Below are positions 18,704 to 27,462 of a DNA stretch of 58,259 nt, one piece after another. The stretch lies in contig CACGVB010000006.1 in assembly GCA_902576395.1 (NCBI GenBank), positions 1 through 58,259 of the forward strand. The letters run 5' to 3'. A program made the position numbers and the translations under genes. The DNA comes from an uncultured Pelagibacteraceae bacterium. GTDB lineage: Bacteria; Pseudomonadota; Alphaproteobacteria; Pelagibacterales; Pelagibacteraceae. The notes below the pieces were generated by a model. The model made no database searches, was not told the DNA's origin, and worked only from the letters and a program-made list of their open reading frames with translations. Positions within the stretch are counted from its first letter, which is position 1; each line of letters starts with the position of its first letter.

Positions 18704-19099
18704 ATGAAGCTAACCATACCTTACTATTTACACAAAGCTGGCGCGGGTTTTCCGTCCCCTGCCACAGACTATATTGAGGAAGATATCGATTTAAATGTTC
18801 ACTTAATCAAAAATGTTCCAGCAACTTTCATCATAAGAGTTCAGGGAAAATCAATGGTGGATGTGGGAATTAATGATGGCGATCTATTAGTTGTTGATAA
18901 GAGTTTAACACCAAAAAATTTCTCAACAGTTATTGCAAATGTTCATGATGAACTAGTTGTTAAAAGTTTAGTTCAAGAAAGAGATAAAAAATTTTTAACA
19001 TCAGGTTCTAAAGAATTTACAGATCGAATTTTAATAAATGAAGATGAAGATATATTTATTTGGGGAGTTGTAACTTATGTCATCCATTCAGTATACTAA
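18704..19099 (+). CDS. umuD: UmuD, translesion polymerase V subunit and self-cleaving protease
   Basis: A 131-residue S24-family protein. The self-cleavage site is Ala14-Gly15 in [14 protein letters not shown], and the catalytic pair is Ser50 in [10 protein letters not shown] and Lys87 in ELVVKSL, with the same 37-residue spacing as Ser60 and Lys97 of E. coli UmuD. After RecA-stimulated cleavage, UmuD' joins UmuC to form polymerase V. There is no DNA-binding domain, so it is not LexA. The gene lies directly behind the SOS box and overlaps umuC by 23 bases. Confidence 0.96.
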   Translation: MKLTIPYYLHKAGAGFPSPATDYIEEDIDLNVHLIKNVPATFIIRVQGKSMVDVGINDGDLLVVDKSLTPKNFSTVIANVHDELVVKSLVQERDKKFLTSGSKEFTDRILINEDEDIFIWGVVTYVIHSVY

Positions 19100-20354
19100 A
19101 AAAATAGCACTTATTGATTGTAACTCTTTTTATGTTTCTTGTGAAAGATTATTCAATCCTAAAATAAGAAAAAAACCTGTTGTAGTTTTATCTAACAATG
19201 ACGGTTGTATAATTTCAAGATCAACAGAGGCAAAAGCTTTAGGTATTAAAATGGGTGAGCCTTACTTCAAAGCAAAAGATATTATTGTTAAAAATAAAGT
19301 AAATGTTTTTTCATCTAATTATTCTTTATATGGAGATTTATCTAGAAGAGTGATGAGAACATTAAAAAGATTTAACTCTGCCATCGAAGTATATTCTATC
19401 GATGAAGCATTTCTAGATTTGTCAAATTTTTCAGATGATGAAGTTGAAAAAGTCGGAAGAGAAATCAGAGAGACAGTTTTAAAGTGGACAGGTATTCCAA
19501 CTAGTATTGGTATTGCTAAAACAAAGACCCTAAGTAAAGTTGCAAATCATATTGCGAAGAAAAAGAAATCAGGCGTAACAAGTTTAATAGGAATTAAAAA
19601 TATTGACCCTATATTAGAAAAAGTTGAAATTAATGATGTATGGGGTGTAGGAAGACAATTAACTAAGTTTTATCACAAAAATGGAATTTATAATGCCAAG
19701 CAACTAAAAAATAAATCAAATACGTGGATTAAGAAAAACTCAAATGTTTTAGGATCAAGAACTGCAATGGAATTAAGAGGAATTCCTTGTATTGATTTAG
19801 AGACAACTCAATCAAAAAGAAAAAGTTGTGTTGTATCTCGTTCCTTTGGTCAAAGAATTGAAAAATATCAAGAATTAAAAGAAGCAGTAGCAAATTATTG
19901 TTTGAATGCATCAGAAAAAATAAGGTCTGAGTCTTTGATTACAAAATCAATTACTGTTTTTGTAAGAACAAGTCCTTTTCAAAGTAGATTTGGATATTAT
20001 TCAAACTCGAAAACAATAGATTTTGCAATTTCTACAAATAATAGTATTGAAATAGTTAAGACTGCTTTAGTTGCTTTAGACTCTATCTTTAAAAATGGCT
20101 ACCGTTATCAAAAAGCAGGAGTAATGCTTACCGGTTTATCAAATGAAGATGGTAGTAAGAACCTATTTTCTTCTGAAAAAGACGAGAAAATAAAGGGTTT
20201 AATGAAGTCTATTGATAATACGAACTATCGCTATGGAAGATCCACGTTAAGTCTTGCAAGTGCTGGTGTTCAAAAAAGATGGAACATGAGAAGAGAGCAT
20301 TCTTCTAAAATAGATACAGCTGACTTCTACCTACTACCGACTATTAGAACTTAA
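19077..20354 (+). CDS. umuC: UmuC, Y-family DNA polymerase catalytic subunit
   Basis: The catalytic subunit of the error-prone translesion polymerase. The 425-residue protein has the palm motifs [18 protein letters not shown] and [11 protein letters not shown] with catalytic acidic residues, the [17 protein letters not shown] fingers-palm block, helix-hairpin-helix region [10 protein letters not shown] and little-finger region. The C-terminus ends with [11 protein letters not shown], a UmuC-type tail, which separates it from DinB. It is cotranscribed with umuD. Confidence 0.96.
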   Translation: MSSIQYTKKIALIDCNSFYVSCERLFNPKIRKKPVVVLSNNDGCIISRSTEAKALGIKMGEPYFKAKDIIVKNKVNVFSSNYSLYGDLSRRVMRTLKRFNSAIEVYSIDEAFLDLSNFSDDEVEKVGREIRETVLKWTGIPTSIGIAKTKTLSKVANHIAKKKKSGVTSLIGIKNIDPILEKVEINDVWGVGRQLTKFYHKNGIYNAKQLKNKSNTWIKKNSNVLGSRTAMELRGIPCIDLETTQSKRKSCVVSRSFGQRIEKYQELKEAVANYCLNASEKIRSESLITKSITVFVRTSPFQSRFGYYSNSKTIDFAISTNNSIEIVKTALVALDSIFKNGYRYQKAGVMLTGLSNEDGSKNLFSSEKDEKIKGLMKSIDNTNYRYGRSTLSLASAGVQKRWNMRREHSSKIDTADFYLLPTIRT

Positions 20355-20404
20355 TTTAAAGTTGCTAAAGCAATTCCTTAAGTTTTACTAAATGTAGATT
20401 TTTT

Positions 20405-21415
20405 TTATTTTAAATTTAAATTTTTTGTTGAACCATCTTTATAAGTAAACTCTACTTCTTCATTTGAAAGAGATTTTATTGATGTAAAGCCATCGTACTC
20501 AGACATAAATTCGTTTAACTTTTTTCTACTTTTCTTTGACATTTTTTTACCAGGAGCATTTACACCCACATCAATAATTAATTCAGCTCCATTTAAAAAA
20601 GCATTTACATAAGCTTTTATCGGAGGACCACATGTCATAGCTTCTGTCAACCAAATTGGTTTATCAACATCAACACTTTTTAATAAATCAGCAAATTCAT
20701 CTACCCATAGCTCTTTATCACACTGTCCATCTGGACCGCTTATATGGTGAATATTTGCAATATCAAAATGGTCCTTAATTTTTGGCAAAGCTGATTTCCA
20801 ATATTTTTTATTTTCTGGAAACATTCCTGCAGCTCCAGCCATAACGATAACTGCATCTGGTTGCTGTTCTTTAATTACTTTTGAAGAAAAATTAAAAATT
20901 TCAACAAAATCTTCCTCACTTCCTTTAAAAAACATATCAAACTCAGGTTCATTCATCACATCCCAATATATAATTGGTTTTGTTAATCCAGGCATATCGT
21001 TTGAACCATCTCCATCGTAACGGTCCACTAATTTTATAAGAAAAGTTTTATAATCTTCCATTGAGCATGGTTTACTCAAATATTTTGTAAAACGTTTTCC
21101 AAATGGACTTCTGGCTTTTTTTCTTTTACAAGATTTTTGATCCCAATTTGTATGAGGCCAGATGGTTGCTAAAATTGTTTGATTGTGATCTTGAGCATAT
21201 ACGACGTATTTATCAACATCTTCCCAAAAAAATTTACCCTTTTCGCTTTCGATATGATTCCATACAAAGGGTCCTGGGTGAGGTCTAACCCACTGCCCAT
21301 CTTTGCCACGCATTTTCTTATCTCTCATTTCAGTTAATTCACCAAATCTAGATTGAGAATTTGCAAAATTAGTTAAAAATAAAAATGATAATAAAATTGT
21401 TAATAATTTTTTCAT
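20405..21415 (-). CDS. Secreted glycoside-hydrolase-like (clan GH-A type) protein
   Basis: A 336-residue exported protein with a signal peptide (residues 1-20, ending FANS). The mature part looks like a beta/alpha barrel of retaining glycosidases: WNHIESEKGKFFWEDVDKYV at the N-terminus, the acid/base candidate Glu156 in YWDVMNEPEF, and the nucleophile candidate Glu258 in PIWLTEAMTCG. I could not assign it to a numbered family; GH5, GH39 or GH42 relatives are candidates. Its ATG overlaps the DUF1501 stop by one base (TAATG), so it is made together with DUF1501 and DUF1800. Substrate unknown. Confidence 0.72.
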   Translation of the reverse strand: MKKLLTILLSFLFLTNFANSQSRFGELTEMRDKKMRGKDGQWVRPHPGPFVWNHIESEKGKFFWEDVDKYVVYAQDHNQTILATIWPHTNWDQKSCKRKKARSPFGKRFTKYLSKPCSMEDYKTFLIKLVDRYDGDGSNDMPGLTKPIIYWDVMNEPEFDMFFKGSEEDFVEIFNFSSKVIKEQQPDAVIVMAGAAGMFPENKKYWKSALPKIKDHFDIANIHHISGPDGQCDKELWVDEFADLLKSVDVDKPIWLTEAMTCGPPIKAYVNAFLNGAELIIDVGVNAPGKKMSKKSRKKLNEFMSEYDGFTSIKSLSNEEVEFTYKDGSTKNLNLK

Positions 21416-22563
21416 TAAGCTTTAAAAAGCTTATCAGATAAATTTTGTAAATCCTCACCCCAGAAAACTTTTTCTTTAATTGTGTTAAAGTCAATATCAA
21501 AGACAGTAGACATGGCTGAAGCATAGACAGAACGAGAATCTATTGTAGAATTTAAGTCTCTGCCTTGAAATAATTCTTTATTTTTAAGACCTGGCCAGTC
21601 AGTATAAACTTGACTTTGCTTTAAAAGACCTCCCCCCATAAATATAGCAGAGCCATATCCATGTTCAGTCCCAAGTCCACTATTCTGTTTTATTGTTCTA
21701 CCAAATTCAGTGAGAGTAACTATTAATGTATTATCGAATTCATCTTTAAGTCTTTTCTTTAATGTTGCAAATATAAGATCCATGTCTTTTAAACAATCTG
21801 AATGTGTGCCATGAACACCTCCTTGTGCAGCATGAGTATCAAATCCACCAACTTCAAAGACTGCAACTCTTGGACCGTCAGGCTCTCTCATTAAAGTTCC
21901 AGCTTCATTTGCTAATGAATATAAATCGTCTGCAGCATAAGACCTTTCTTTAGGTCTTGATTTTATTATCTCAAGCATACCAATGAGTTCATCTTCTGAT
22001 TTCTCTTTGTAGACGTCTTTAAGCAAAGACAAAACTTTATCTGTTGGCAGTTTACCTTTGGTAGGAAAATAATTATTATTTTTTGGGACTCCTCTTAATA
22101 TGAGTGGCATAGGTAATGCTAATGCTAAGCCTTCTTGTTTTAGGCCCGCAGCTTTCATTCCTCTACCTAACCAACCAGTCTTTACCTTATATGGAATTTT
22201 TCCACCTGACTCCATTAAGTTTTGACCATCAAAATGTGATCTTTCTGTATAAGGAATGTTTGTTGCATGAACGATGGTGCCTTTTTTTTCTTTCCATAAT
22301 TCATTAAAGCCCTCTAAAACTGGGTGCAATGCAAAATCAGAATTTAACTTTATAGTATCATCTAATATTAATTGTTTTCTTCTCTTCTCAAAATTTTTAT
22401 CACCAATTACTGGAACTGCACATAAAGCATCCATTCCACCTCGCAACATTATCACAACTAAATTTTTTTTTGTTTTTGTTGATGAGTATACTGGAATTCC
22501 TGATCCAGCTAAAAATAAAGTTGCTAAAGAACCCTTTAAAAAATTTCTTCTAGTTATCTTCAT
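21415..22563 (-). CDS. DUF1501 exported protein with twin-arginine signal
   Basis: A 382-residue protein beginning with a Tat-type signal (TRRNFLKGS followed by a hydrophobic stretch and a small-residue exit). The family belongs to the alkaline phosphatase/sulfatase-like fold. Visible blocks include VVIMLRGGMDALCAVP, AVFEVGGFDTHAAQGGVHG near residue 235, VTLTEFGRTIKQNS and GTEHGYGSAIFMGGG, which carry possible metal-binding His and Asp residues. It overlaps DUF1800 by four bases (ATGA) and the glycosidase-like gene by one. DUF1501 and DUF1800 are a recurrent pair of unknown function. Confidence 0.9.
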   Translation of the reverse strand: MKITRRNFLKGSLATLFLAGSGIPVYSSTKTKKNLVVIMLRGGMDALCAVPVIGDKNFEKRRKQLILDDTIKLNSDFALHPVLEGFNELWKEKKGTIVHATNIPYTERSHFDGQNLMESGGKIPYKVKTGWLGRGMKAAGLKQEGLALALPMPLILRGVPKNNNYFPTKGKLPTDKVLSLLKDVYKEKSEDELIGMLEIIKSRPKERSYAADDLYSLANEAGTLMREPDGPRVAVFEVGGFDTHAAQGGVHGTHSDCLKDMDLIFATLKKRLKDEFDNTLIVTLTEFGRTIKQNSGLGTEHGYGSAIFMGGGLLKQSQVYTDWPGLKNKELFQGRDLNSTIDSRSVYASAMSTVFDIDFNTIKEKVFWGEDLQNLSDKLFKA

Positions 22564-24002
22564 GCTCTAAATACCTCTGGTAGGTTAAACAGTAATATGT
22601 GTCTATCTATTGTTTTGTCGTTTTGTTTTAATAGATTATGTATTGTATCTGGATTATCAAAATTTTGATTTACTACTTTCTCAAAAAATTCATTATTTTT
22701 ATTATCGGCTTTTAAATTAATATAACCTTTTCTAGCATATATAAGCCTCCTAATAATTAATTCTGGTGACATCCAATCTTCAGCAAGATCAGAATATCCA
22801 TTTGGCTGTTTTGAAAGATAAGGATGATGACCCATATCCTCCATGAACCAGCTTGGTTTAGCCTGATAAGGATCTGGTCCTCCACCAAGTCTATATGTAT
22901 CAAACCTCTCATCTTTTGGTGGCCACTTAGCGTCAGTCATTCTACTCATTTGTAACCACCAATTTTCTGGGTTTTGAAATTTTTGATACTGATTGTTAAA
23001 TTTAAATGCTACTTCAATTGCCGCCTTGTGCACTTCTGGTAAATGACCACCACTTTTATCCCAAGCTTTTACAATAGGGTCAGTCATTTCTTTAGTTGGA
23101 TAATCTGTGATTAAATATCTACAAAGTTTGTAAGCAATAAATTCTCTGCATGATGGATGATTAGCTAAATAATTTACTGCAGCTTTAAGACCTTTTTTTC
23201 CTTTTGGAAATTCATTTCCCCAAAATATTTTTTTTCCAGGTTCGTGATATTTTCTTTGAAATTTTACATCTGCAGTTTCAAGTCTCGTTTTATGATATTT
23301 ATCATCGGGTGCCCAGCCTGTCATAATTAAAGCTAATTCTGTTATATTTTCTTGAGTATATCCTGAGTTAGGTGAAACAGTGTGTAACTCAAGCAATTCT
23401 CTAGCATGATTTTCATTTATTGTTGCGGGTCTTTTTTTTCTTTTTCTCCATTCTGCTCTTGCATCTTCAGATTTGGGACCTACATTTTCCATGTTATCTA
23501 AATGCAAAATCATCGCCCATCCAATCGTAGCCTCATATGCCAACTCTTCAAATGTTTTATTTAAATTGGCTCTAATTGTTTCCCTTTGATAAGCTCCTGT
23601 TGAATAGTCAGCTAACATATCTTTATCACTTATAGTGAAATGATTAGTCCAAAAATACCAAAGTTTTGCAAGCACTGGGTGGTCTCCATGAGTTGCTTCC
23701 TTATGCCTTATGGCTATCTCTAGATTTTTCCAGAACTTTTGACCAGTATTATCTCTTAAAAGATTTTTAGCAGCTTTATAGCCCATTTTGTCTTTTTTAA
23801 ACTTTTTTCTTAAAACCTTTCTGTCTTGGTAAACCCATTCTCTATAATGTTTTCTTAACTCCTCTTCCGAATATATTTTACCTTTAAAAGAAAACTCTGG
23901 GATTTCATCTGTGATTTGTGAAGTTGCCCAAACTAACGGGTCTGACGGAATTTTTTCTTTAGGTTTTAATCCAAAGGCAACTTTTCTAAAAAAATTTTTC
24001 AT
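22560..24002 (-). CDS. DUF1800 family protein
   Basis: A 480-residue protein matching the DUF1800 pattern: LWYFWTNHFTIS near residue 117, NENHARELLELHT near residue 200, TGWAPDD, and MGHHPYLSKQPNGYSD near residue 395. I see no clear signal peptide, although the N-terminus MKNFFRKVAFGL is basic. The start is the ATG at 24002; the longest frame begins with a TTG two codons earlier. It is the first gene of the coupled DUF1800-DUF1501-glycosidase set. Biochemical role unknown. Confidence 0.9.
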   Translation of the reverse strand: MKNFFRKVAFGLKPKEKIPSDPLVWATSQITDEIPEFSFKGKIYSEEELRKHYREWVYQDRKVLRKKFKKDKMGYKAAKNLLRDNTGQKFWKNLEIAIRHKEATHGDHPVLAKLWYFWTNHFTISDKDMLADYSTGAYQRETIRANLNKTFEELAYEATIGWAMILHLDNMENVGPKSEDARAEWRKRKKRPATINENHARELLELHTVSPNSGYTQENITELALIMTGWAPDDKYHKTRLETADVKFQRKYHEPGKKIFWGNEFPKGKKGLKAAVNYLANHPSCREFIAYKLCRYLITDYPTKEMTDPIVKAWDKSGGHLPEVHKAAIEVAFKFNNQYQKFQNPENWWLQMSRMTDAKWPPKDERFDTYRLGGGPDPYQAKPSWFMEDMGHHPYLSKQPNGYSDLAEDWMSPELIIRRLIYARKGYINLKADNKNNEFFEKVVNQNFDNPDTIHNLLKQNDKTIDRHILLFNLPEVFRA

Positions 24003-24052
24003 AATCAAATTTGTTGTCCCTTGATTTGCAAGTCAGCACAACCATACTTGAA

Positions 24053-24922
24053 TTAAATAATTTTATCAATTTTCTCAATGTTTGACAACGAGTTTTTGTA
24101 TTCACTTATATTTTCTCTTCCTGAGATTTTAAGAATAATTAATCCAAATATAACAATTAAAGCTAGAGGTATTGCTGTAATCACACTTATATATTCAGCA
24201 ATTATTATCAAATATAATGCGTAGAAAGCAATTGATCTAAAAATTACAGCTGACTTAAATACAGCGATTATTGCTAAGGAATGCTTTATCAAATTTAAAA
24301 AACTCATTTTTGAAGGGCCAAAGTATCTTGAGCCTCTTATAGATGGAGAATTAATTAAATTAATTTCAGTTTTTGCCAAAGAACCCGAGAAACTACTCCA
24401 GGTCGCTTTCTCTTCAATTAATTTTTTAACTGTCTCCTTTGTAAGGCATGTATAGTTTCCAAATTTTATAAATTTCCCTGTAAATGTGTAAGTAATTATT
24501 TTATGAGAAAAATAGCAAATTTTAAAAATTAAATTCTCAGATCTTTTAACTCTTTCTCCAACAATTGTTCTATTTGGATTATTCTTTATTTTTTCTACAA
24601 AATATTTTATCTCTTCTGGTCTATCTTCTCCATCACCGTCCATTGGTATTACATAATCAAAATTCTCATTTTCTGAGATATGTTTTAGTCCTGCTGCTAT
24701 GCATCTTGCATGACCTCTATTATTTCTCATATTTATTAATTTAAGGGATTTAATATTATTTAAATTTTTAGTTTCTAATATTTTTTCTTCAGTTGAAGCA
24801 TCATTAACTACAATTACTGAAAACGAAGCGTTAAGATTGGATATATTATTATCAATTTCTTCAATTAATTTTGATACAGATTTAAAATCATTAAAGACTG
24901 GAATTAATATTGTAATATTCAT
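24053..24922 (-). CDS. GT2 glycosyltransferase, polyprenyl-phosphate sugar synthase-like
   Basis: A 289-residue enzyme of the dolichyl/polyprenyl-phosphate-sugar synthase type. The GT-A domain shows TILIPVFND, VVNDAST, NRGHARCIAAGL and the metal-binding PMDGDGEDRP near residue 93. Two hydrophobic segments at about residues 215-265 anchor it in the inner membrane. It would load a sugar onto a polyprenyl carrier for use by the GT-C enzyme encoded two genes upstream. Its ATG overlaps the stop of the 41-residue gene by one base (TAATG). Confidence 0.85.
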   Translation of the reverse strand: MNITILIPVFNDFKSVSKLIEEIDNNISNLNASFSVIVVNDASTEEKILETKNLNNIKSLKLINMRNNRGHARCIAAGLKHISENENFDYVIPMDGDGEDRPEEIKYFVEKIKNNPNRTIVGERVKRSENLIFKICYFSHKIITYTFTGKFIKFGNYTCLTKETVKKLIEEKATWSSFSGSLAKTEINLINSPSIRGSRYFGPSKMSFLNLIKHSLAIIAVFKSAVIFRSIAFYALYLIIIAEYISVITAIPLALIVIFGLIILKISGRENISEYKNSLSNIEKIDKII

Positions 24923-25047
24923 TAACTTACTGAACCTATTAGTCTAAATAGTGATGCAAAAAAACCGTACCCTGAAAGTTCAATCAAAATAACAATTCCA
25001 ATGATGAAAAATAGTTTTTTATTTTTTTGGTTTAATTGAAATTTCAT
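24922..25047 (-). CDS. 41-residue single-pass membrane peptide between two glycosyltransferase genes
   Basis: This reading frame starts with the ATG at 25047, which overlaps the GT-C stop as ATGA, and ends with TAA overlapping the GT2 start as TAATG. The peptide has a polar basic N-terminus (MKFQLNQKNKK), a hydrophobic segment at about residues 12-34 and a short polar tail. The overlap on both sides is the same coupling used by real genes throughout the window, which supports translation. It may be a small subunit that holds the two glycosyltransferases together. No known family recognised. Confidence 0.7.
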   Translation of the reverse strand: MKFQLNQKNKKLFFIIGIVILIELSGYGFFASLFRLIGSVS

Positions 25048-26339
25048 TTATATTTTAAACATTTCATATCTTTATTGCACAAATAAACTTGATTTGAGTT
25101 GTAAATCCATTTTGGTCTTTCTGGAAGATGATAAGATATATTTCCAGCGGTCCATTCATTACCCTTAATATATTCTATTTTTCCAAGGTCCTTCCCCTCT
25201 GTTTCATAAAATTCTTTAGCCTGCTTAGCTAAATTTTTACCATTAAAATCAGTTCTTTTGTTAGTCTTTGTAATTGAAACATAGGAATATAAAATTGGAG
25301 ATATAAGAAATAAAATCAAAAATATTGAGACAAAGGTTTTCATTTTCTCCAAATTAATTTGAGTTTTCAAAAAATAAACAAATAATAAGCCAAAACTTAT
25401 ATAAAAAGGAGTCATCCACATAGTTCTTATTTTTACACCCATTGTAAATGATGTAAGAAAAATAAATAAAATAGGAATTAAATTAATTGATATCAAAAAC
25501 AAAAACTTATGATCATCTAAATTAATATTTATTTTAAATTTTTTAACTAAAACAAAAACCATTAATAAAAATGGTAATAGTAATCCTATTTGCTTACCTA
25601 AAAATATCGTAGGATGCTTTATATGATTGAAAATACTTGCTTCTTCTGAACCTGTTCTGAGAAGTCCATAGGTAATGGTTACATAATCATTTTCGGTTAA
25701 CCAAATAATGTGTGGTAATAAAATTATAATAAATGGGATGAAAGAAACTAGACACTTAAAATTTAATTTTTTTGTAAAAATCATATAAATTAAAAGAACA
25801 TCTATTGCTAAGCCTAAAAATATAAATAAATATTTAGATAGAAATCCAAGTCCAGCAAATATACCAAGTAATAACCAATCGATTATTTTATTATCTTTAA
25901 TTCCTTTCCATAAATAAAAAACAGAAAGAGACCAAAAGGGAATTAAACAGACATTTACATTAAATTCAGGTGTAGTGAAGTTATAAAAATAAATTCCTTC
26001 TAATAATAAAACTGATAGTAGAGAGTAGATTTTGTTTTCAAAAAAGTCTTCTGCTAATTTAAAAATTACAATGAATGAAATTATGATACAAATTTGACTT
26101 AGTAAATAGTAAGCCCAGTCTTGGGGTCCAAAAATTTGGTAAAAAATTTCTGCCAGGAATGCACTCATTGGGGGGTGCTTATTGAAGCCCCAATCTAAGT
26201 TACTTGCCCAAGCTAAAGCTTCTATAGTATCAAGGGGTAAGTTATGATTTGTTAAGCTTGGAACCAATGTCCAGATAAATAAGTGTGCTGTAACAAAAAT
26301 ATAAAATAAATTATTTATATTCTTTTTATAAATGGCCAT
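25044..26339 (-). CDS. Integral-membrane glycosyltransferase, ArnT/GT39-like
   Basis: A 431-residue GT-C type enzyme with about ten to twelve membrane segments. The first periplasmic loop has the acidic and HPP residues typical of the family in LPLDTIEALAWASNLDWG and NKHPPMSAFLAEI (residues about 35-65). Such enzymes move a sugar from a polyprenyl phosphate to lipid A, protein or glycan on the periplasmic side. It is first in the coupled set GT-C, 41-residue peptide, GT2. The acceptor is not visible. A lipid A or surface glycan role is inferred. Confidence 0.85.
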   Translation of the reverse strand: MAIYKKNINNLFYIFVTAHLFIWTLVPSLTNHNLPLDTIEALAWASNLDWGFNKHPPMSAFLAEIFYQIFGPQDWAYYLLSQICIIISFIVIFKLAEDFFENKIYSLLSVLLLEGIYFYNFTTPEFNVNVCLIPFWSLSVFYLWKGIKDNKIIDWLLLGIFAGLGFLSKYLFIFLGLAIDVLLIYMIFTKKLNFKCLVSFIPFIIILLPHIIWLTENDYVTITYGLLRTGSEEASIFNHIKHPTIFLGKQIGLLLPFLLMVFVLVKKFKININLDDHKFLFLISINLIPILFIFLTSFTMGVKIRTMWMTPFYISFGLLFVYFLKTQINLEKMKTFVSIFLILFLISPILYSYVSITKTNKRTDFNGKNLAKQAKEFYETEGKDLGKIEYIKGNEWTAGNISYHLPERPKWIYNSNQVYLCNKDMKCLKYK

Positions 26340-26368
26340 TTATAATAATTTATACAATTAATCCATTC

Positions 26369-26396
26369 TTGACACTTAATAAATGATGAATATATT
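26369..26396 (+). promoter_or_regulatory. Promoter of the DksA-like gene
   Basis: TTGACA (26369-26374) and TATATT (26391-26396) are separated by 16 bases, close to the sigma-70 consensus. Transcription should start near 26403, which is downstream of the ATG at 26383 and upstream of the ATG at 26419. This decides the start of the gene. Confidence 0.7.
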
Positions 26397-26418
26397 CTCG
26401 AAATTCATAAATTTGAGT

Positions 26419-26835
26419 ATGGTAAAAATCTCTAAAAAATACATTCCAAAAGAAACTGAAAAGTATATGTGTGCAAAGCATCTTGCTTTTTTTAAACAGA
26501 AATTAATGGACTGGAAGAAAGATCTTAAGAAAACAAACAATGAGGCAATATTTAATGCTTCAATGGATGACAACAGTGCATCAGCAGATATTGTGGATCA
26601 GGCAAGTTCTTATACTGAGAAGAATGTTGAAATGCGAGCAATTAACAGGCAAATAAAATTGATATCAAAAATTGATAGTGCATTAAAAAAAATTCAAAAT
26701 GGAACATACGGTTTTTGTGAAGACACTGCAGAACCTATTGGTCTTAAAAGGTTAATGGCACGACCAGTTGCAACTTTATGTATTGCTGCACAAGAAAAGC
26801 ATGAACAAGAGGAAAAAGTTTACGCTGATATTTAA
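26419..26835 (+). CDS. dksA: DksA/TraR-family RNA polymerase regulator with degenerate zinc finger
   Basis: A secondary-channel regulator of RNA polymerase that works with ppGpp to adjust stable RNA and amino acid gene transcription. I start at ATG 26419 (138 aa) because the promoter's predicted transcript begins after the earlier ATG. The coiled-coil tip carries Asp57 and Asp60 in SADIVDQAS. The finger has Cys100-x2-Thr103 and Cys121-x2-Ala124 in YGFCEDTAEPIG and LCIAAQEKHE, instead of four cysteines, as in the zinc-independent DksA2 of Pseudomonas. It is convergent with the GST gene, meeting at adjacent bases. Confidence 0.88.
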   Translation: MVKISKKYIPKETEKYMCAKHLAFFKQKLMDWKKDLKKTNNEAIFNASMDDNSASADIVDQASSYTEKNVEMRAINRQIKLISKIDSALKKIQNGTYGFCEDTAEPIGLKRLMARPVATLCIAAQEKHEQEEKVYADI

Positions 26836-27462
26836 TTAAGGGTAATCTATCTCTGCATTTTTATTCAATACTTTAAACCCTTTTACGACTGCAGGTCGTT
26901 TAGCAATTTCTATATACCATCTCGATAAACCTTTAAAATTTTCTAATCCAATATCATGTCTTTTATGCCTTGCAATCCAAGACCATGTTGCAATGTCTGC
27001 AATAGAGTAATCTTTGCCTGCTAAGTAATCGCTTACAGAAAGTCTTGCTTCCAAATCCTCGTACAGTTTTCTTGTAATTTTGAAATATCTTTCCTCGCCC
27101 CACTCACTTTTACCTTGATGATAATAATGAAACTGATGATGTTGTCCTATCATCGGACCAATCAAACCCATTTGTGCCATTAACCATTGATTTATTTCTA
27201 ATTTATTCTCCTCAGGATATAACATTTTACTTTTTTCACCCAAATATATAAGTATTGCTCCGGACTCGAAAATTGACTTATTATTTTCGTGATCTGTAAT
27301 TACTGGAATTTTATTAAAAGGGCTAATTTTTTTGAATTCTGCTTTATGTTGTTCACCTTCAGATAAATTTAATTTTGTAACTTTATAATCAACTTTAATT
27401 TCTTCAAGCATGATGCTAATTTTCCAACCATTTGGCGTATCAGCAGTAAATAGTTCTATCAC
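26836..27462 (-). CDS. Glutathione S-transferase, Nu class (YfcG/YghU-like)
   Basis: A 208-residue thioredoxin-fold plus helical-domain protein. The N-terminal TADTPNGWKISIMLEE matches the T-P-N-G-x-K motif of Nu-class enzymes, which use two glutathiones and have disulfide-bond reductase activity; ISPFNKIPVI and the ESGAILIYLGE glutathione site follow. It starts with GTG, overlapping the reductase stop as TAGTG. As the last gene of the proteorhodopsin operon it may serve redox defence in the light, an inference from position. Confidence 0.88.
   Translation of the reverse strand: MIELFTADTPNGWKISIMLEEIKVDYKVTKLNLSEGEQHKAEFKKISPFNKIPVITDHENNKSIFESGAILIYLGEKSKMLYPEENKLEINQWLMAQMGLIGPMIGQHHQFHYYHQGKSEWGEERYFKITRKLYEDLEARLSVSDYLAGKDYSIADIATWSWIARHKRHDIGLENFKGLSRWYIEIAKRPAVVKGFKVLNKNAEIDYP

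Noticed and set aside
18704..19099. The S24 protein as LexA rather than UmuD
   Set aside because: At 131 residues it lacks the N-terminal winged-helix domain and sits directly before umuC.
20355..20404. TTGCT-AGCAA element after umuC as a terminator
   Set aside because: The stem is five bases with a two-base loop and no following T run, so it is not convincing.
26383..26418. Twelve-codon N-terminal extension of the DksA-like gene
   Set aside because: It overlaps the predicted promoter and lies before the predicted transcript start.
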